64,000 nucleotides of DNA from DASRHK01 sp963776465 (GTDB lineage Bacteria > Pseudomonadota > Gammaproteobacteria > Nevskiales > Nevskiaceae), in assembly GCA_963776465.1 (NCBI GenBank), contig CAVZMV010000002.1, positions 2,790,001-2,854,000 on the forward strand, in the 5' to 3' direction. This document shows, piece after piece, positions 25,780-34,170 of this stretch. How positions within the stretch are numbered: the first letter of the stretch is position 1; every line of letters starts with the position of its first letter. Under the pieces are notes generated by a model, which saw only the letters and a list, made by a program, of their open reading frames with translations, did no database searches and was not told where the DNA came from. Made by a program: the position numbers and the translations under genes.

Positions 25780-27645
25780 CTGCTCCTCCAGCTCAAGAAC
25801 GTCGGCCTGCACATCGGCACGACGGTCCTCTTCGACCGGATCAACTTCGGCATCGAGCGGGGCGAGCGCGTCTGCCTGGTCGGTCGCAACGGCACCGGCA
25901 AGTCGACGCTCCTGCGGGCGATCACCGGAAAGGCGCCGATCGACGACGGCGAGATCATCCGCTCGCCGGACCTGCGCATCGCCAGCCTGGAGCAGGACGT
26001 GCCGCGCGGAGTCGGCGGCACGGTCTACGACGTCGTCGCCGAGGGATTGGGGGAAGTCGGCGCGCTGGTCGCCCGCTATCACCACCTGCTCGAGCACGCG
26101 CACGAGCACCTCGAGGAACTCGGCAAGGTGCAGGCCGCACTCGAAGCGCGTAATGGCTGGGCGCTGGAGAGTCGCGTGGAGGCGACGCTCTCGCGCCTGG
26201 AGCTGCCCGCCGATGCCGAGTTCTCTTCGCTGTCCGGAGGGCTCAAGCGTCGGGTGATGCTCGGCCGCGCGCTGGTCACCGAGCCGGACCTCTTGATGCT
26301 CGACGAGCCGACCAACCATCTCGACATCGCCAGCATCGCCTGGCTCGAGGAGTTCCTCCTCGACTTCCATGGCGCATTGCTGTTCGTCACGCACGATCGC
26401 GCCCTGCTCCGCCGCCTGGCGACGCGCATCGTCGAGCTCGATCGCGGCTGGCTTACCAGCTGGCCCGGCGATTACGAGAACTATCTGCGGCGTAAGGACG
26501 AAACGCTGCACGCCGAGACGCGCCAGAACGAGGAGTTCGACAAACGCTTGGCGCAGGAAGAGGTGTGGATCCGCAAGGGCATCGAAGCCCGCCGCACCCG
26601 GGACATGGGTCGCGTGCGTCGCCTGGTGGAGATGCGCGAGCAGTACGCGCAGCGCCGCCGCCTGCCGGGACAGGCGAAGTTCACCGTCCAGGAAGCCGAT
26701 CGCTCGGGCAAAGTCGTCGCCGAAGCCGAGAACGTCACCTTCGCCTGGGACGGCAGGCCGGTGATCCGCAACCTCTCGACCGTGATCCAGCGCGGCGACA
26801 AGGTCGGCATCATCGGTCCCAACGGCGCCGGCAAGACGACCTTGCTCAAGCTGCTGCTCGGGCAGCTGCCGCCGCAGCAAGGACGCGTGAAGATCGCGGG
26901 TAACCTGCAGGTCGCCTACTTCGACCAGCTGCGGGCCAAGCTCGAGGACGACAAGTCGGTCGCCGACAACATCGGCGACGGCAAGGACTTCGTCGAGCTC
27001 GACGGCCAGCGCCGCCACGTGCTGACCTACCTGCAGGATTTCCTGTTCACGCCCGATCGTGCGCGCACGCCGGTGCGGGTCCTGTCCGGCGGCGAGCGCA
27101 ACCGGTTGCTGCTGGCCAGGCTGTTCGCGCAGCCGGCCAACCTGCTGGTGCTCGACGAGCCCACCAACGACCTGGATATCGAGACGCTCGACCTGCTGGA
27201 GGAGCTGCTGCTGGATTTCTCAGGGACGGTGCTGCTGGTTAGCCATGATCGCGACTTCCTGAACCGGGTCGTCACCCGCTCGCTGGTATTCGAAGGCAAC
27301 TCCCACGTCGGCGAATACGTCGGCGGCTACGACGACTGGCTGCGTCAGCGCCCGACGCCGGCGACGACCGCGAAAGGGGCCAAGTCCGGGCCTGCGGATC
27401 GTCCCCGCAGCGCGCCGACGCGCATGGGTTACAAGGACCGCCGTGAGCTCGAGGCGCTGCCCGGCCTCATCGAGCAGCTGGAGACCGAGCAGCGACAGCT
27501 GTCCGACCAGATGGGATCCGCGGACTTCTACAAGCGACCCGCCGCCGAGATCGTGGCGGCGCAGACCCGTCTGGCCGCCGTCCAGCGAGAGCTCGCCGCG
27601 GCCTACGAACGCTGGCAGACCCTGGAAGCGGCGAGCGCGAACTGA
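25780..27645 (+). CDS. uup: ABC-F ATPase, Uup type
   Basis: Cytoplasmic ABC-F protein with two ATPase domains, acting on ribosomes and affecting replication and transposon excision in E. coli. Two Walker A motifs (GRNGTGKST and GPNGAGKTT), two signatures (LSGGLKRRV and LSGGERNRL) and the C-terminal coiled coil of Uup (about the last 80 residues) are seen. No ATG, GTG or TTG lies in frame near the expected N-terminus LLLQLKNVGLHIG. The best start is CTG at 25780, 2 bases after the SDR stop, with translational coupling; a nearby sequence error could hide a normal start. Length is 621 residues from there. Confidence 0.9.
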   Translation: MLLQLKNVGLHIGTTVLFDRINFGIERGERVCLVGRNGTGKSTLLRAITGKAPIDDGEIIRSPDLRIASLEQDVPRGVGGTVYDVVAEGLGEVGALVARYHHLLEHAHEHLEELGKVQAALEARNGWALESRVEATLSRLELPADAEFSSLSGGLKRRVMLGRALVTEPDLLMLDEPTNHLDIASIAWLEEFLLDFHGALLFVTHDRALLRRLATRIVELDRGWLTSWPGDYENYLRRKDETLHAETRQNEEFDKRLAQEEVWIRKGIEARRTRDMGRVRRLVEMREQYAQRRRLPGQAKFTVQEADRSGKVVAEAENVTFAWDGRPVIRNLSTVIQRGDKVGIIGPNGAGKTTLLKLLLGQLPPQQGRVKIAGNLQVAYFDQLRAKLEDDKSVADNIGDGKDFVELDGQRRHVLTYLQDFLFTPDRARTPVRVLSGGERNRLLLARLFAQPANLLVLDEPTNDLDIETLDLLEELLLDFSGTVLLVSHDRDFLNRVVTRSLVFEGNSHVGEYVGGYDDWLRQRPTPATTAKGAKSGPADRPRSAPTRMGYKDRRELEALPGLIEQLETEQRQLSDQMGSADFYKRPAAEIVAAQTRLAAVQRELAAAYERWQTLEAASAN

Positions 27646-27660
27646 AACACCGCTTACAAT

Positions 27661-28662
27661 ATGCGTATGTCCGCTTTCTCTCCCCACCGCTTCTGCACGG
27701 CCCCGATGATGGATTGGTCGCTGCCGCCGGCGCGCTATTTCTGGCGCCTGCTGAGCCGACATGCCTTCCTTTATACGGAGATGGTCACGGATGGCGCCGT
27801 GTTGAACGGCGTTCGGCACAAGCTGCTGCGCTTCGACAAGAGCGAGCATCCGATCGGCCTGCAGCTGGGCGGATCGGAGGCCGATGACTTGGCCATCTGC
27901 GCGGAGATCGGCGAGAAGTTCGGCTACGACGAGATCAACCTGAATTGCGGCTGCCCTTCGGATCGGGTGCAGGAAGGCCGCTTCGGCGCCTGCCTGATGC
28001 GCCAGCCGCACCGCGTCGCCGAGTGCGTCGCCGCCATGCGCAAGTCCACCGAGCTCCCGGTAACGGTCAAGTGCCGGATCGGCGTGGACGACTCCGAGGA
28101 ATACGAATTCCTGCGGCGCTTCGTCTCGACCATTGCCGAGGCCGATTGCGACACGTTCATCGTCCATGCGCGCAAGGCCTGGCTCAAGGGCCTTTCGCCC
28201 AAGGAGAACCGCGAGATCCCTCCCCTGCATTACGACGTCGTCTACCGGCTCAAGCAGGAGTTCCCGCAGCTCAACATCGTCATCAACGGCGGCATCACGT
28301 CGCTCGAGCAGTGCGAAGAGCACCTCAAGCACGTCGATGGCGTCATGCTCGGTCGTGAGGCTTACGACAACCCTTATCTGCTGGCGCAAGTGGACCAGCG
28401 GCTGTTCGGAGACGCGCAGCCGGCGCCGACGCGCGCCGACGTGGTCCACGCGCTGATGCGCTACGCCGAGCGCGAGCTGGCCAGCGGCGTGCACATCAGC
28501 CGCATCACCCGCCACATCCTGGGCCTGTACCGGGGCGAAGCCGGCGCTCGCGCGTTCCGCCGCGTGCTGTCCGAGCAGGCCTGCAAGGAAGGCGCCGGCC
28601 TCGAAGTGATCGAGGCAGCGCTCGCCGAAGTCGAATCACCCCAAGTCGCTCTCGCCGCCTGA
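27661..28662 (+). CDS. dusA: tRNA-dihydrouridine(20/20a) synthase
   Basis: Flavoenzyme reducing uridines 20 and 20a in the tRNA D-loop. DusA identity comes from FCTAPMMDWS, the catalytic cysteine in NLNCGCPSDRV, and the diagnostic HARKAWLKGLSPKENREIPPL stretch with its conserved histidine. Two ATGs are possible (27661 and 27667) and neither has a clear ribosome site. The length of 333 residues is normal. The next gene starts 2 bases after its stop. Confidence 0.95.
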   Translation: MRMSAFSPHRFCTAPMMDWSLPPARYFWRLLSRHAFLYTEMVTDGAVLNGVRHKLLRFDKSEHPIGLQLGGSEADDLAICAEIGEKFGYDEINLNCGCPSDRVQEGRFGACLMRQPHRVAECVAAMRKSTELPVTVKCRIGVDDSEEYEFLRRFVSTIAEADCDTFIVHARKAWLKGLSPKENREIPPLHYDVVYRLKQEFPQLNIVINGGITSLEQCEEHLKHVDGVMLGREAYDNPYLLAQVDQRLFGDAQPAPTRADVVHALMRYAERELASGVHISRITRHILGLYRGEAGARAFRRVLSEQACKEGAGLEVIEAALAEVESPQVALAA

Positions 28663-28663
28663 C

Positions 28664-29236
28664 ATGATCAAACAACTCCTCGCCGCTCTCTCACTGGGAC
28701 TCCTGATGGCCACTGCCAACGCGTCACCCGTTCACGTGCTCCTGCAAACCAGCCAGGGCGACATCAAGCTGGAGCTCGACGCCGACAAGGCGCCCAAGAC
28801 TGTCGCCAACTTCACGCAATACGTGAAGGACAAGCATTATGACGGCCTGGTGTTCCATCGCGTCATCCAGGGCTTCATGATCCAGGGCGGCGGCTACGAC
28901 GAGAAGTACAGCGAGCGCAACACGCGCGCGTCGATCCCCAACGAGGCCAAGAACGGGCTCAAGAACGTCCGCGGCAGCATCGCCATGGCGCGCACCAGCG
29001 ATCCGAACTCGGCCAGCTCGCAGTTCTTCATCAACCTCGCGGACAACGGCTTCCTGGACTATCCGGGACAGGACGGCTGGGGCTACGCGGTGTTCGGCAA
29101 GGTGGTCCAGGGCATGGACGTCGTCGACAAGATCGCCCAGGCGCCGACCGGCAACACCCGTCCGTTCGGGCGCGACGTGCCGGTCACGCAGGTCGTGATC
29201 AAGAGCGCCAAGGTCGTTGAAGCCGACAAGAAGTAG
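28664..29236 (+). CDS. ppiA: Periplasmic peptidyl-prolyl isomerase, cyclophilin type
   Basis: A 190-residue cyclophilin with a Sec signal peptide (residues 1-20, ending ATANA). The catalytic region is clear: YDGLVFHRVIQGFMIQGGG (Arg of FHR), then the SASSQFFINL and the GYAVFGKVVQGMDVVDKI segments. It resembles E. coli PpiA and acts on folding of exported proteins. The gene begins 2 bases after dusA, and lpxH overlaps its end, so the three are probably one operon. Confidence 0.94.
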   Translation: MIKQLLAALSLGLLMATANASPVHVLLQTSQGDIKLELDADKAPKTVANFTQYVKDKHYDGLVFHRVIQGFMIQGGGYDEKYSERNTRASIPNEAKNGLKNVRGSIAMARTSDPNSASSQFFINLADNGFLDYPGQDGWGYAVFGKVVQGMDVVDKIAQAPTGNTRPFGRDVPVTQVVIKSAKVVEADKK

Positions 29237-29954
29237 CGCAAGCCTGCTGCTCGCGGACCTGCATCTGCCCGCAGGTCCGTCCCCGTTCCGCGAAGCGTTC
29301 CTCGCCTTCTGCGCCGGTCCGGCCCGCGAGGCCGCGGACGTCTACATCCTGGGCGACCTCTTCGAATACTGGATCGGCGACGACGTCGGCATGGAGCTGT
29401 ACGGGGCCGAGACGGCCGCGCTGCGCGCCCTGAGCGACGAGGGTGTGCGTGTCCACTTCGCCCATGGCAATCGCGACTTCCTCGTCGGCTCCCGGTTTCT
29501 CGAAGCCGGGGGCACGAGGCTGCTGCGCGACCCGACGAAGCTCGAGCTTGCCGGCGCGCCGACGCTGATCTCCCACGGCGACGAGTTCTGCACCGACGAC
29601 GTCGCTTATCAGCGCTGGCGGCGGTTCTGCCGCAATCGTCCCGGGCAGAAGATCTTCGTGGCGCTGCCGCGCGCGTTGCGCGAGAAGATCGCCGGCGGCG
29701 TGCGCAAGACCTCGCTGGTGGAGAAGCGCTCCAAGCCCGAGGACATCATGGACGTGAACCAGGAGACGGTACGCGCGGCGTTCGTGAAGCACGGCGTGAC
29801 GCGGATCATCCACGGGCACACGCATCGTCCAGCCGAGCAGCGCTACGAGATCGACGGACGCGCCTGCGAGCGCGTCGTGCTCGCCGACTGGCGCCCCGAG
29901 CGGATGGAATACCTGCGTGCTGATGAAGCCGGCTTGCGCCGGATTCTGCTCTAA
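29217..29954 (+). CDS. lpxH: UDP-2,3-diacylglucosamine diphosphatase
   Basis: Fourth step of lipid A synthesis: cleaves UDP-2,3-diacylglucosamine to lipid X at the inner membrane face. All metal-binding motifs of the calcineurin-like fold are present: LLADLHL, LGDLFEYWIGDD, HGNRDFL, SHGDEF and HGHTHRP. Start TTG 29217 overlaps the cyclophilin stop by 20 bases; no ATG or GTG lies close, and the expected N-terminus (ADLHL by about residue 13) fits this start. 245 residues is normal. Its stop abuts the convergent metZ stop. Confidence 0.94.
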   Translation: MKPTRSSASLLLADLHLPAGPSPFREAFLAFCAGPAREAADVYILGDLFEYWIGDDVGMELYGAETAALRALSDEGVRVHFAHGNRDFLVGSRFLEAGGTRLLRDPTKLELAGAPTLISHGDEFCTDDVAYQRWRRFCRNRPGQKIFVALPRALREKIAGGVRKTSLVEKRSKPEDIMDVNQETVRAAFVKHGVTRIIHGHTHRPAEQRYEIDGRACERVVLADWRPERMEYLRADEAGLRRILL

Positions 29955-31138
29955 CGCGCGAGCGTCGCCGACAAGTCGGCGACGATGTCCTCGATGTTCT
30001 CAAGCCCGACCGCGATCCGCACCAGGCCTTCGCCGATGCCGGCGGCCTTGCGAGCTTCCGGCGTGATGCGCGCGTGCGTGGTCGTCGCCGGATGCGTGAT
30101 CGTGGAGCGGGTGTCACCGAGGTTGGCCGTGATCGAAATCATCTGCACGGCGTCGATCAGCTTCCACGCCTGCTCGCGGCCGCCCTTGACCTCGAACGAC
30201 ACCACGCCGCCGAAGCCGGTCTGCTGGCGCTTGGCCAGCGCGTGCTGCGGATGATCCAGCAGCCCTGGGTAGAACACTCTCGCAACCCCCGGTTGCACCG
30301 CTAGCCATCCGGCCAGCTTCTGCGCGTTCTCGCAGTGCGCCTTCATCCGCAGCTGCAGCGTCTCCAGGCCTTTGAGGAACACCCAGGCGTTGAACGGGCT
30401 CATGCTGGGTCCGGCGGTGCGCAGGAAGCCGAACACGTCCTTGCCGACTCTCTCGGCGTCACCGACCACCGCGCCGCCGATGCAGCGGCCCTGCCCGTCC
30501 AGGTATTTCGTCGCCGAATGGATCACGAGGTCCGCGCCGAGCTTCAGCGGCAACTGCAGCACCGGCGTGAGGAACGCGTTGTCGACGACGAGCAGCGCGC
30601 CGTGTGCGTGAGCGATGTCGGCAAGCGCGCGGATGTCCGCCGTTTCCATCAGCGGATTGGTCGGCGTCTCGACGAACAGCAGCCTCGTCGCGGGCTTCAG
30701 CGCCTTGCGCCACGCGTCCGGATCGCACGGATCCACGTAGGTCGTGGCAATGCCGAACTTGGCGAAGTAGTTGTTGAAGAGGTTGATCGTCGAGCCGAAC
30801 AGCGTGCGGCTGGTGACGATGTGATCACCGGACTTGCACAGCGCCATCACCGTCGACAGGATCGCCGCCATGCCGCTGGAGGTCGCGACGCAGGCCGCGC
30901 CACCTTCCATCAGCGCCAGGCGCTGCTCGAACGCCGCGACCGTCGGATTGGTGAAGCGCGAATAGATGTTGCCGGGCTTCTCGCCGACGAACACGGCTGC
31001 CGCCTCGGCCGCGCTCCGGAACACGAAGCTCGACGTCGGGAAGATCGCGGCGGAATGCTCCATCTCCTCCGTGCGCGGCTCGGCGGCGCGGATGCCCTGC
31101 GTGGCGTAGCCCCACTTTGGGTCGAACTGTTCGCTCAT
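29951..31138 (-). CDS. metZ: O-succinylhomoserine sulfhydrylase
   Basis: PLP enzyme making homocysteine directly from O-succinylhomoserine and sulfide. 395 residues from ATG 31138 (MSEQFDPKWGYATQGIR). The Cys/Met metabolism PLP family is shown by SRFTNPTV, SSGMAAI, the PLP lysine in SATKYLDGQG and the C-terminal NLGDTRSTITHPATTTH. MetZ rather than MetB or MetC follows from this motif set and the placement after purF, as in Pseudomonas. GGGAG precedes the start. A terminator hairpin with a possible antiterminator lies in its leader, so expression is probably attenuated. Confidence 0.93.
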   Translation of the reverse strand: MSEQFDPKWGYATQGIRAAEPRTEEMEHSAAIFPTSSFVFRSAAEAAAVFVGEKPGNIYSRFTNPTVAAFEQRLALMEGGAACVATSSGMAAILSTVMALCKSGDHIVTSRTLFGSTINLFNNYFAKFGIATTYVDPCDPDAWRKALKPATRLLFVETPTNPLMETADIRALADIAHAHGALLVVDNAFLTPVLQLPLKLGADLVIHSATKYLDGQGRCIGGAVVGDAERVGKDVFGFLRTAGPSMSPFNAWVFLKGLETLQLRMKAHCENAQKLAGWLAVQPGVARVFYPGLLDHPQHALAKRQQTGFGGVVSFEVKGGREQAWKLIDAVQMISITANLGDTRSTITHPATTTHARITPEARKAAGIGEGLVRIAVGLENIEDIVADLSATLAR

Positions 31139-31192
31139 GACCGCTCCCAACAAAAAAGCCCGCGGCAATGCCAAAGCGGGCTTTCGTTGCCC
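31139..31192 (-). promoter_or_regulatory. Candidate attenuator in the metZ leader
   Basis: In minus-strand RNA, GGGC (31192-31189) can pair with GCCC in the following GCCCGC, giving a small antiterminator, whereas the same GCCCGC pairs with the downstream GCGGGC to form the terminator whose T-run ends 13 bases before the metZ ATG. Two mutually exclusive hairpins ahead of a methionine gene suggest regulated read-through. No known riboswitch class is recognised. Confidence 0.35.
31152..31183 (-). terminator. Intrinsic terminator between purF and metZ
   Basis: Arms AAAGCCCGC (minus 31183-31175) and GCGGGCTTT (31163-31155) are followed by a T-run. It may end the purF transcript or act as the metZ attenuator terminator; its T-run lies just ahead of the metZ ribosome site. 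Confidence 0.75.
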
Positions 31193-31205
31193 TCTTTAGC
31201 AGTAT

Positions 31206-31234
31206 TTGTTACGCGCCCCGCAAGCTGGGTTCAA
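31206..31234 (-). promoter_or_regulatory. Weak candidate promoter for metZ
   Basis: TTGAAC (31234-31229) and TAACAA (31211-31206) are 17 bases apart. The predicted start near 31198 would give a leader of about 60 bases that contains the terminator hairpin. The -10 match is weak. Confidence 0.25.
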
Positions 31235-31256
31235 ATTCGGCGCAGAGGAAGTATTG

Positions 31257-31295
31257 CACGGATTGGAGCCGCGGAAGAACGCGGCTCAATCCGTG
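31257..31295 (-). repeat. Long stem-loop just after purF
   Basis: CACGGATTG-G-AGCCGCG (31257-31273) and its near-perfect complement CGCGGCT-CAATCCGTG (31280-31295) form a 16-base stem with one bulged base and a 6-base loop, 13 bases after the purF stop. No T-run follows on either strand, so it is not a simple terminator; 3'-end protection or a REP-type element is possible. Confidence 0.55.
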
Positions 31296-31307
31296 ATCCG
31301 CGGACAC

Positions 31308-32831
31308 TCACGCGCGGGCAGCGTTGTGCAGGTCGATCACGGTGGAGCCTTCGCCCTTGCGCCGCTTCTCCTTGGCCGCGTCGGAGCGGAAAAGCTCGAG
31401 CTGGTCCAGGTACTCGGTGCTGACGTCCTGGGTGACGTACTCACCGTTGAATACCGAGCAGTCGAAGCGCGTGATTTTCGGGTTGCCGGCGCGCACCGCC
31501 TCCACCAGATCCTCGAGGTCCTGGTAGATCAGCCTATCGGCGCCGAGCAGCTTCTCCAGCTCCGGCAGGGTGCGGCCGTGCGCGACGAGCTCCGACTTGG
31601 TCGGCATGTCGATGCCGTAGACGTTCGGGAAGCGCACCGGTGGCGCTGCCGAGGCGAAGTAAACCTTGCGGGCGCCGGCTTCCCGCGCCATCTGGATGAT
31701 CTCCTTGGAGGTCGTGCCGCGCACGATGGAGTCGTCGACCAGCAGCACGTTCTTGCCCTGGAACTCGAGGTCAATCGGGTTGAGCTTGGCGCGCACCGAT
31801 TTCCGGCGCTGCTGCTGCCCGGGCATGATGAAGGTGCGGCCGATGTAACGGTTCTTGATGAAGCCCTCGCGATACTTCACGCCGAGCTTGCCCGCGACCT
31901 CCACGCCGGCGACGCGGCTGGTGTCGGGGATCGGGATCACCACGTCGATGTCGTGGTCCGGCCACTCGCGCAGGATCTTGTCGCCGAGACGCTCGCCCAT
32001 GCGCAGGCGCGCCTTGTAGACGTAGACCTTGTCCATCACCGAGTCGGGACGCGCCAGATAGACGTACTCGAAGATGCACGGCGACAGGACCGGATTGGCG
32101 GCGCACTGCAGCTTGCGCAGCTGCCCGTCGATCGTCAGCAGCACCGCTTCGCCCGGCGCGACGTCGTTGATCAGCTCGAAGCCCAGCGCGTTCAGCGCGA
32201 CCGACTCCGAGGCGATCATGTATTCGGGGCCACGGGGCGTCTCGCGGCGGCCGTAGACCATCGGCCGGATCCCGTGCGGGTCGCGGAAGCCGACCACGCC
32301 GTAGCCGCTGATCAGCGCCACGCAGGCGTAAGCGCCGCGACAGCGCCGGTGCACGCCTGACACCGCCGCAAAAACGTTCTCCGGCGTGAGCCGCAGGGTG
32401 TTCTGCGTCATCAGCTCATGCGCGAAGATGTTGAGCAGCACTTCCGAGTCAGACTCGGTGTTCAGGTGGCGGCGATCCTCGGCGAACAGCTCGTTCTTGA
32501 GCTCCTCGACGTTGGTCAGGTTGCCGTTGTGCGACAGCGAGATTCCGAACGGCGTGTTGGTGTAGAACGGCTGCGCCTCGGCCGAGCTCGAGCAGCCGGC
32601 CGTGGGATAGCGCACGTGCCCGATGCCGACGTTGCCGCGCAGCCGCAGCATGTGCTCGTCGGAATGAAAGACGTCCCGCACGAGGCCATTGTCCTTGCGC
32701 AGGTACAGGCGGCTCTCGTCGCTGGTGATGATGCCGGCGGCGTCCTGGCCGCGATGCTGCAGCACGGTGAGGGCGTCGTACAGCTCCTGATTCGCGGCGC
32801 TGTGGGAGACGATGCCGACGATGCCGCACAT
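31308..32831 (-). CDS. purF: Amidophosphoribosyltransferase
   Basis: Committed step of purine synthesis, transferring glutamine amide nitrogen to PRPP. 507 residues from ATG 32831; MCGIVGIV places the nucleophilic Cys at position 2, exposed after Met removal. The Ntn glutaminase domain (QHRGQDAAGI, GHVRYPTAG, SHNGNLTN) is followed by the PRPP-binding VLLVDDSIVRGTTSKEI. It is last in accD-folC-dedD-cvpA-purF, 2 bases after cvpA. The family normally answers to PurR; I see no PUR box immediately upstream, as expected for an internal operon gene. Confidence 0.97.
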   Translation of the reverse strand: MCGIVGIVSHSAANQELYDALTVLQHRGQDAAGIITSDESRLYLRKDNGLVRDVFHSDEHMLRLRGNVGIGHVRYPTAGCSSSAEAQPFYTNTPFGISLSHNGNLTNVEELKNELFAEDRRHLNTESDSEVLLNIFAHELMTQNTLRLTPENVFAAVSGVHRRCRGAYACVALISGYGVVGFRDPHGIRPMVYGRRETPRGPEYMIASESVALNALGFELINDVAPGEAVLLTIDGQLRKLQCAANPVLSPCIFEYVYLARPDSVMDKVYVYKARLRMGERLGDKILREWPDHDIDVVIPIPDTSRVAGVEVAGKLGVKYREGFIKNRYIGRTFIMPGQQQRRKSVRAKLNPIDLEFQGKNVLLVDDSIVRGTTSKEIIQMAREAGARKVYFASAAPPVRFPNVYGIDMPTKSELVAHGRTLPELEKLLGADRLIYQDLEDLVEAVRAGNPKITRFDCSVFNGEYVTQDVSTEYLDQLELFRSDAAKEKRRKGEGSTVIDLHNAARA

Positions 32832-32833
32832 GC

Positions 32834-33355
32834 TCAGCCGGCTCCCTGCGCGGCTGCAGCCGCGGGCTTCGGGGTGATCGCGTCGATCCATTGCGCCGGG
32901 ATGACGGAGGCGATGATGCCGCCGGCGGTCTCCAGCATCGGGATCGTGAGCGAGTCTTTCCACCAGGCGTCCTGCCGCACCGCAGTCTTGCCTGCGACCA
33001 GGACCAGGAATCCACCGATGATCAATGCGCGCGCCACGCCGAACAGACCGCCGAGCGCGCGGTCCGTTCCGGAAATGAGGCTGCGGCGGATTATCTCCAC
33101 GATGAAGTGCGTGATGATGGCGCCGACGATGAGCACGCCCAGGAAGAGAATCGCGTAGGCCGCGGCGACGCGAATCGACGGCACCGAGATGTACGCCTGC
33201 AGCAGATCGGCCAGCAGCTCGCCGAACTGCACCGCGACCACCAGCGCCAGCACCCAGACCACGAGCGTGGCAACTTCGCGAAAGAAACCACGCAGGATTC
33301 CCAGCAACGCCGACAGCAAGCCAAGGCCCACAATGCACCAGTCAACCCAGATCAT
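32834..33355 (-). CDS. cvpA: CvpA family membrane protein
   Basis: A 173-residue inner-membrane protein with four hydrophobic segments, named for colicin V production in E. coli; now known to affect envelope and bile-salt tolerance rather than secretion. MIWVDWCIVGLGLLSALLG begins the first segment, and the family's RALGGLFGVARALI segment lies between the third and fourth. Stop codon lies 2 bases before purF, as in most gammaproteobacteria. Confidence 0.94.
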   Translation of the reverse strand: MIWVDWCIVGLGLLSALLGILRGFFREVATLVVWVLALVVAVQFGELLADLLQAYISVPSIRVAAAYAILFLGVLIVGAIITHFIVEIIRRSLISGTDRALGGLFGVARALIIGGFLVLVAGKTAVRQDAWWKDSLTIPMLETAGGIIASVIPAQWIDAITPKPAAAAAQGAG

Positions 33356-33447
33356 GGTTGGCGCCCGCGGTGATGGTGCTTTGAGGGATCACGCACAGGA
33401 CGCGATTCTATCGCGCATCCTGCGTTCGCGGCAGGGCCACGGGCTTC

Positions 33448-34170
33448 TTATCCGGACGGCTCCTGCGCAAGCCGGGCATCGCCGAATCCCAGCTTGGCCG
33501 CGCGCACACGCTCCGTTTCAGCGTCGTCCCGGGACGGGAACGGCCCGCACCGCACGCGATAACGTCGGCCCAGCTTGCCGTCGACGGTGTCCTGCCGAGC
33601 CTCCATGCCGGCCTGCTGAAGCTTGCGGACGCTGTTCTGCGCGTTGACCTCGCGCGAGAACGCGCCGATCTGCACGTACCAGATCGCCGGCTTCGGGGCG
33701 GCGATTGCAGGCGTCGGAGGCGCCGGGACGGGAGCCGCGGGAGCGGCGGTCACTTCCGATGCAACGGTCGCCGGTTTCTGTTCGGCGGGTTGCGGCACGG
33801 CGGGTTCGATCTTGGGTTCGGCAACCTGCTTGGGCGGCGGCGGTCGCTTTGCCGCCGGCGCCGGCTTCGGACGCGGAGGAGTGCTCGCCGATTTGGCGGT
33901 TGAAGGTGTCATCACCGCGGGTGCGGGTGCGGGTGACGTCGTCGGTGGTGCCTGGACCGCCGCCGGAGCCGCTGCGACCGCCACCGGCGGAGGCGCGCTC
34001 TGGATGCGTTCGGGTGGCGCAGCGGCGGGGCGCAGGTCGTAACTCATCCGTTTGGCAGCCTTGTCCGCGGGCGGCAATGCCTGCGGCTCCGGCAGCAGGT
34101 TGGCGAGAGTCAGCGTCGCCGCCACCAGCGCAAAGGCTCCGAGCAAGCGCTTTCCGAGGACTTCGTTCAT
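33448..34170 (-). CDS. dedD: SPOR-domain cell-division protein, DedD type
   Basis: A single-pass inner-membrane protein localising to the septum. N-terminal anchor (about residues 8-25), Ala/Pro-rich linker (about 45-165), and a C-terminal SPOR domain (about 165-240: WYVQIGAFSREVNAQNSVRKL ending before the QEPSG tail) that binds denuded septal peptidoglycan. Its place between folC and cvpA is the standard one for DedD. ATG overlaps the folC stop (ATGA). Confidence 0.93.
   Translation of the reverse strand: MNEVLGKRLLGAFALVAATLTLANLLPEPQALPPADKAAKRMSYDLRPAAAPPERIQSAPPPVAVAAAPAAVQAPPTTSPAPAPAVMTPSTAKSASTPPRPKPAPAAKRPPPPKQVAEPKIEPAVPQPAEQKPATVASEVTAAPAAPVPAPPTPAIAAPKPAIWYVQIGAFSREVNAQNSVRKLQQAGMEARQDTVDGKLGRRYRVRCGPFPSRDDAETERVRAAKLGFGDARLAQEPSG

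Noticed and set aside
31221..31245. GGGTTCAAATTC resembling a tRNA T-loop
   Set aside because: The flanking bases do not form a T-stem, and no acceptor, D or anticodon arms are present.
31139..31307. Known SAM or SAH riboswitch ahead of metZ
   Set aside because: I could not match the conserved core of any class I know; only the terminator/antiterminator pair is supported.
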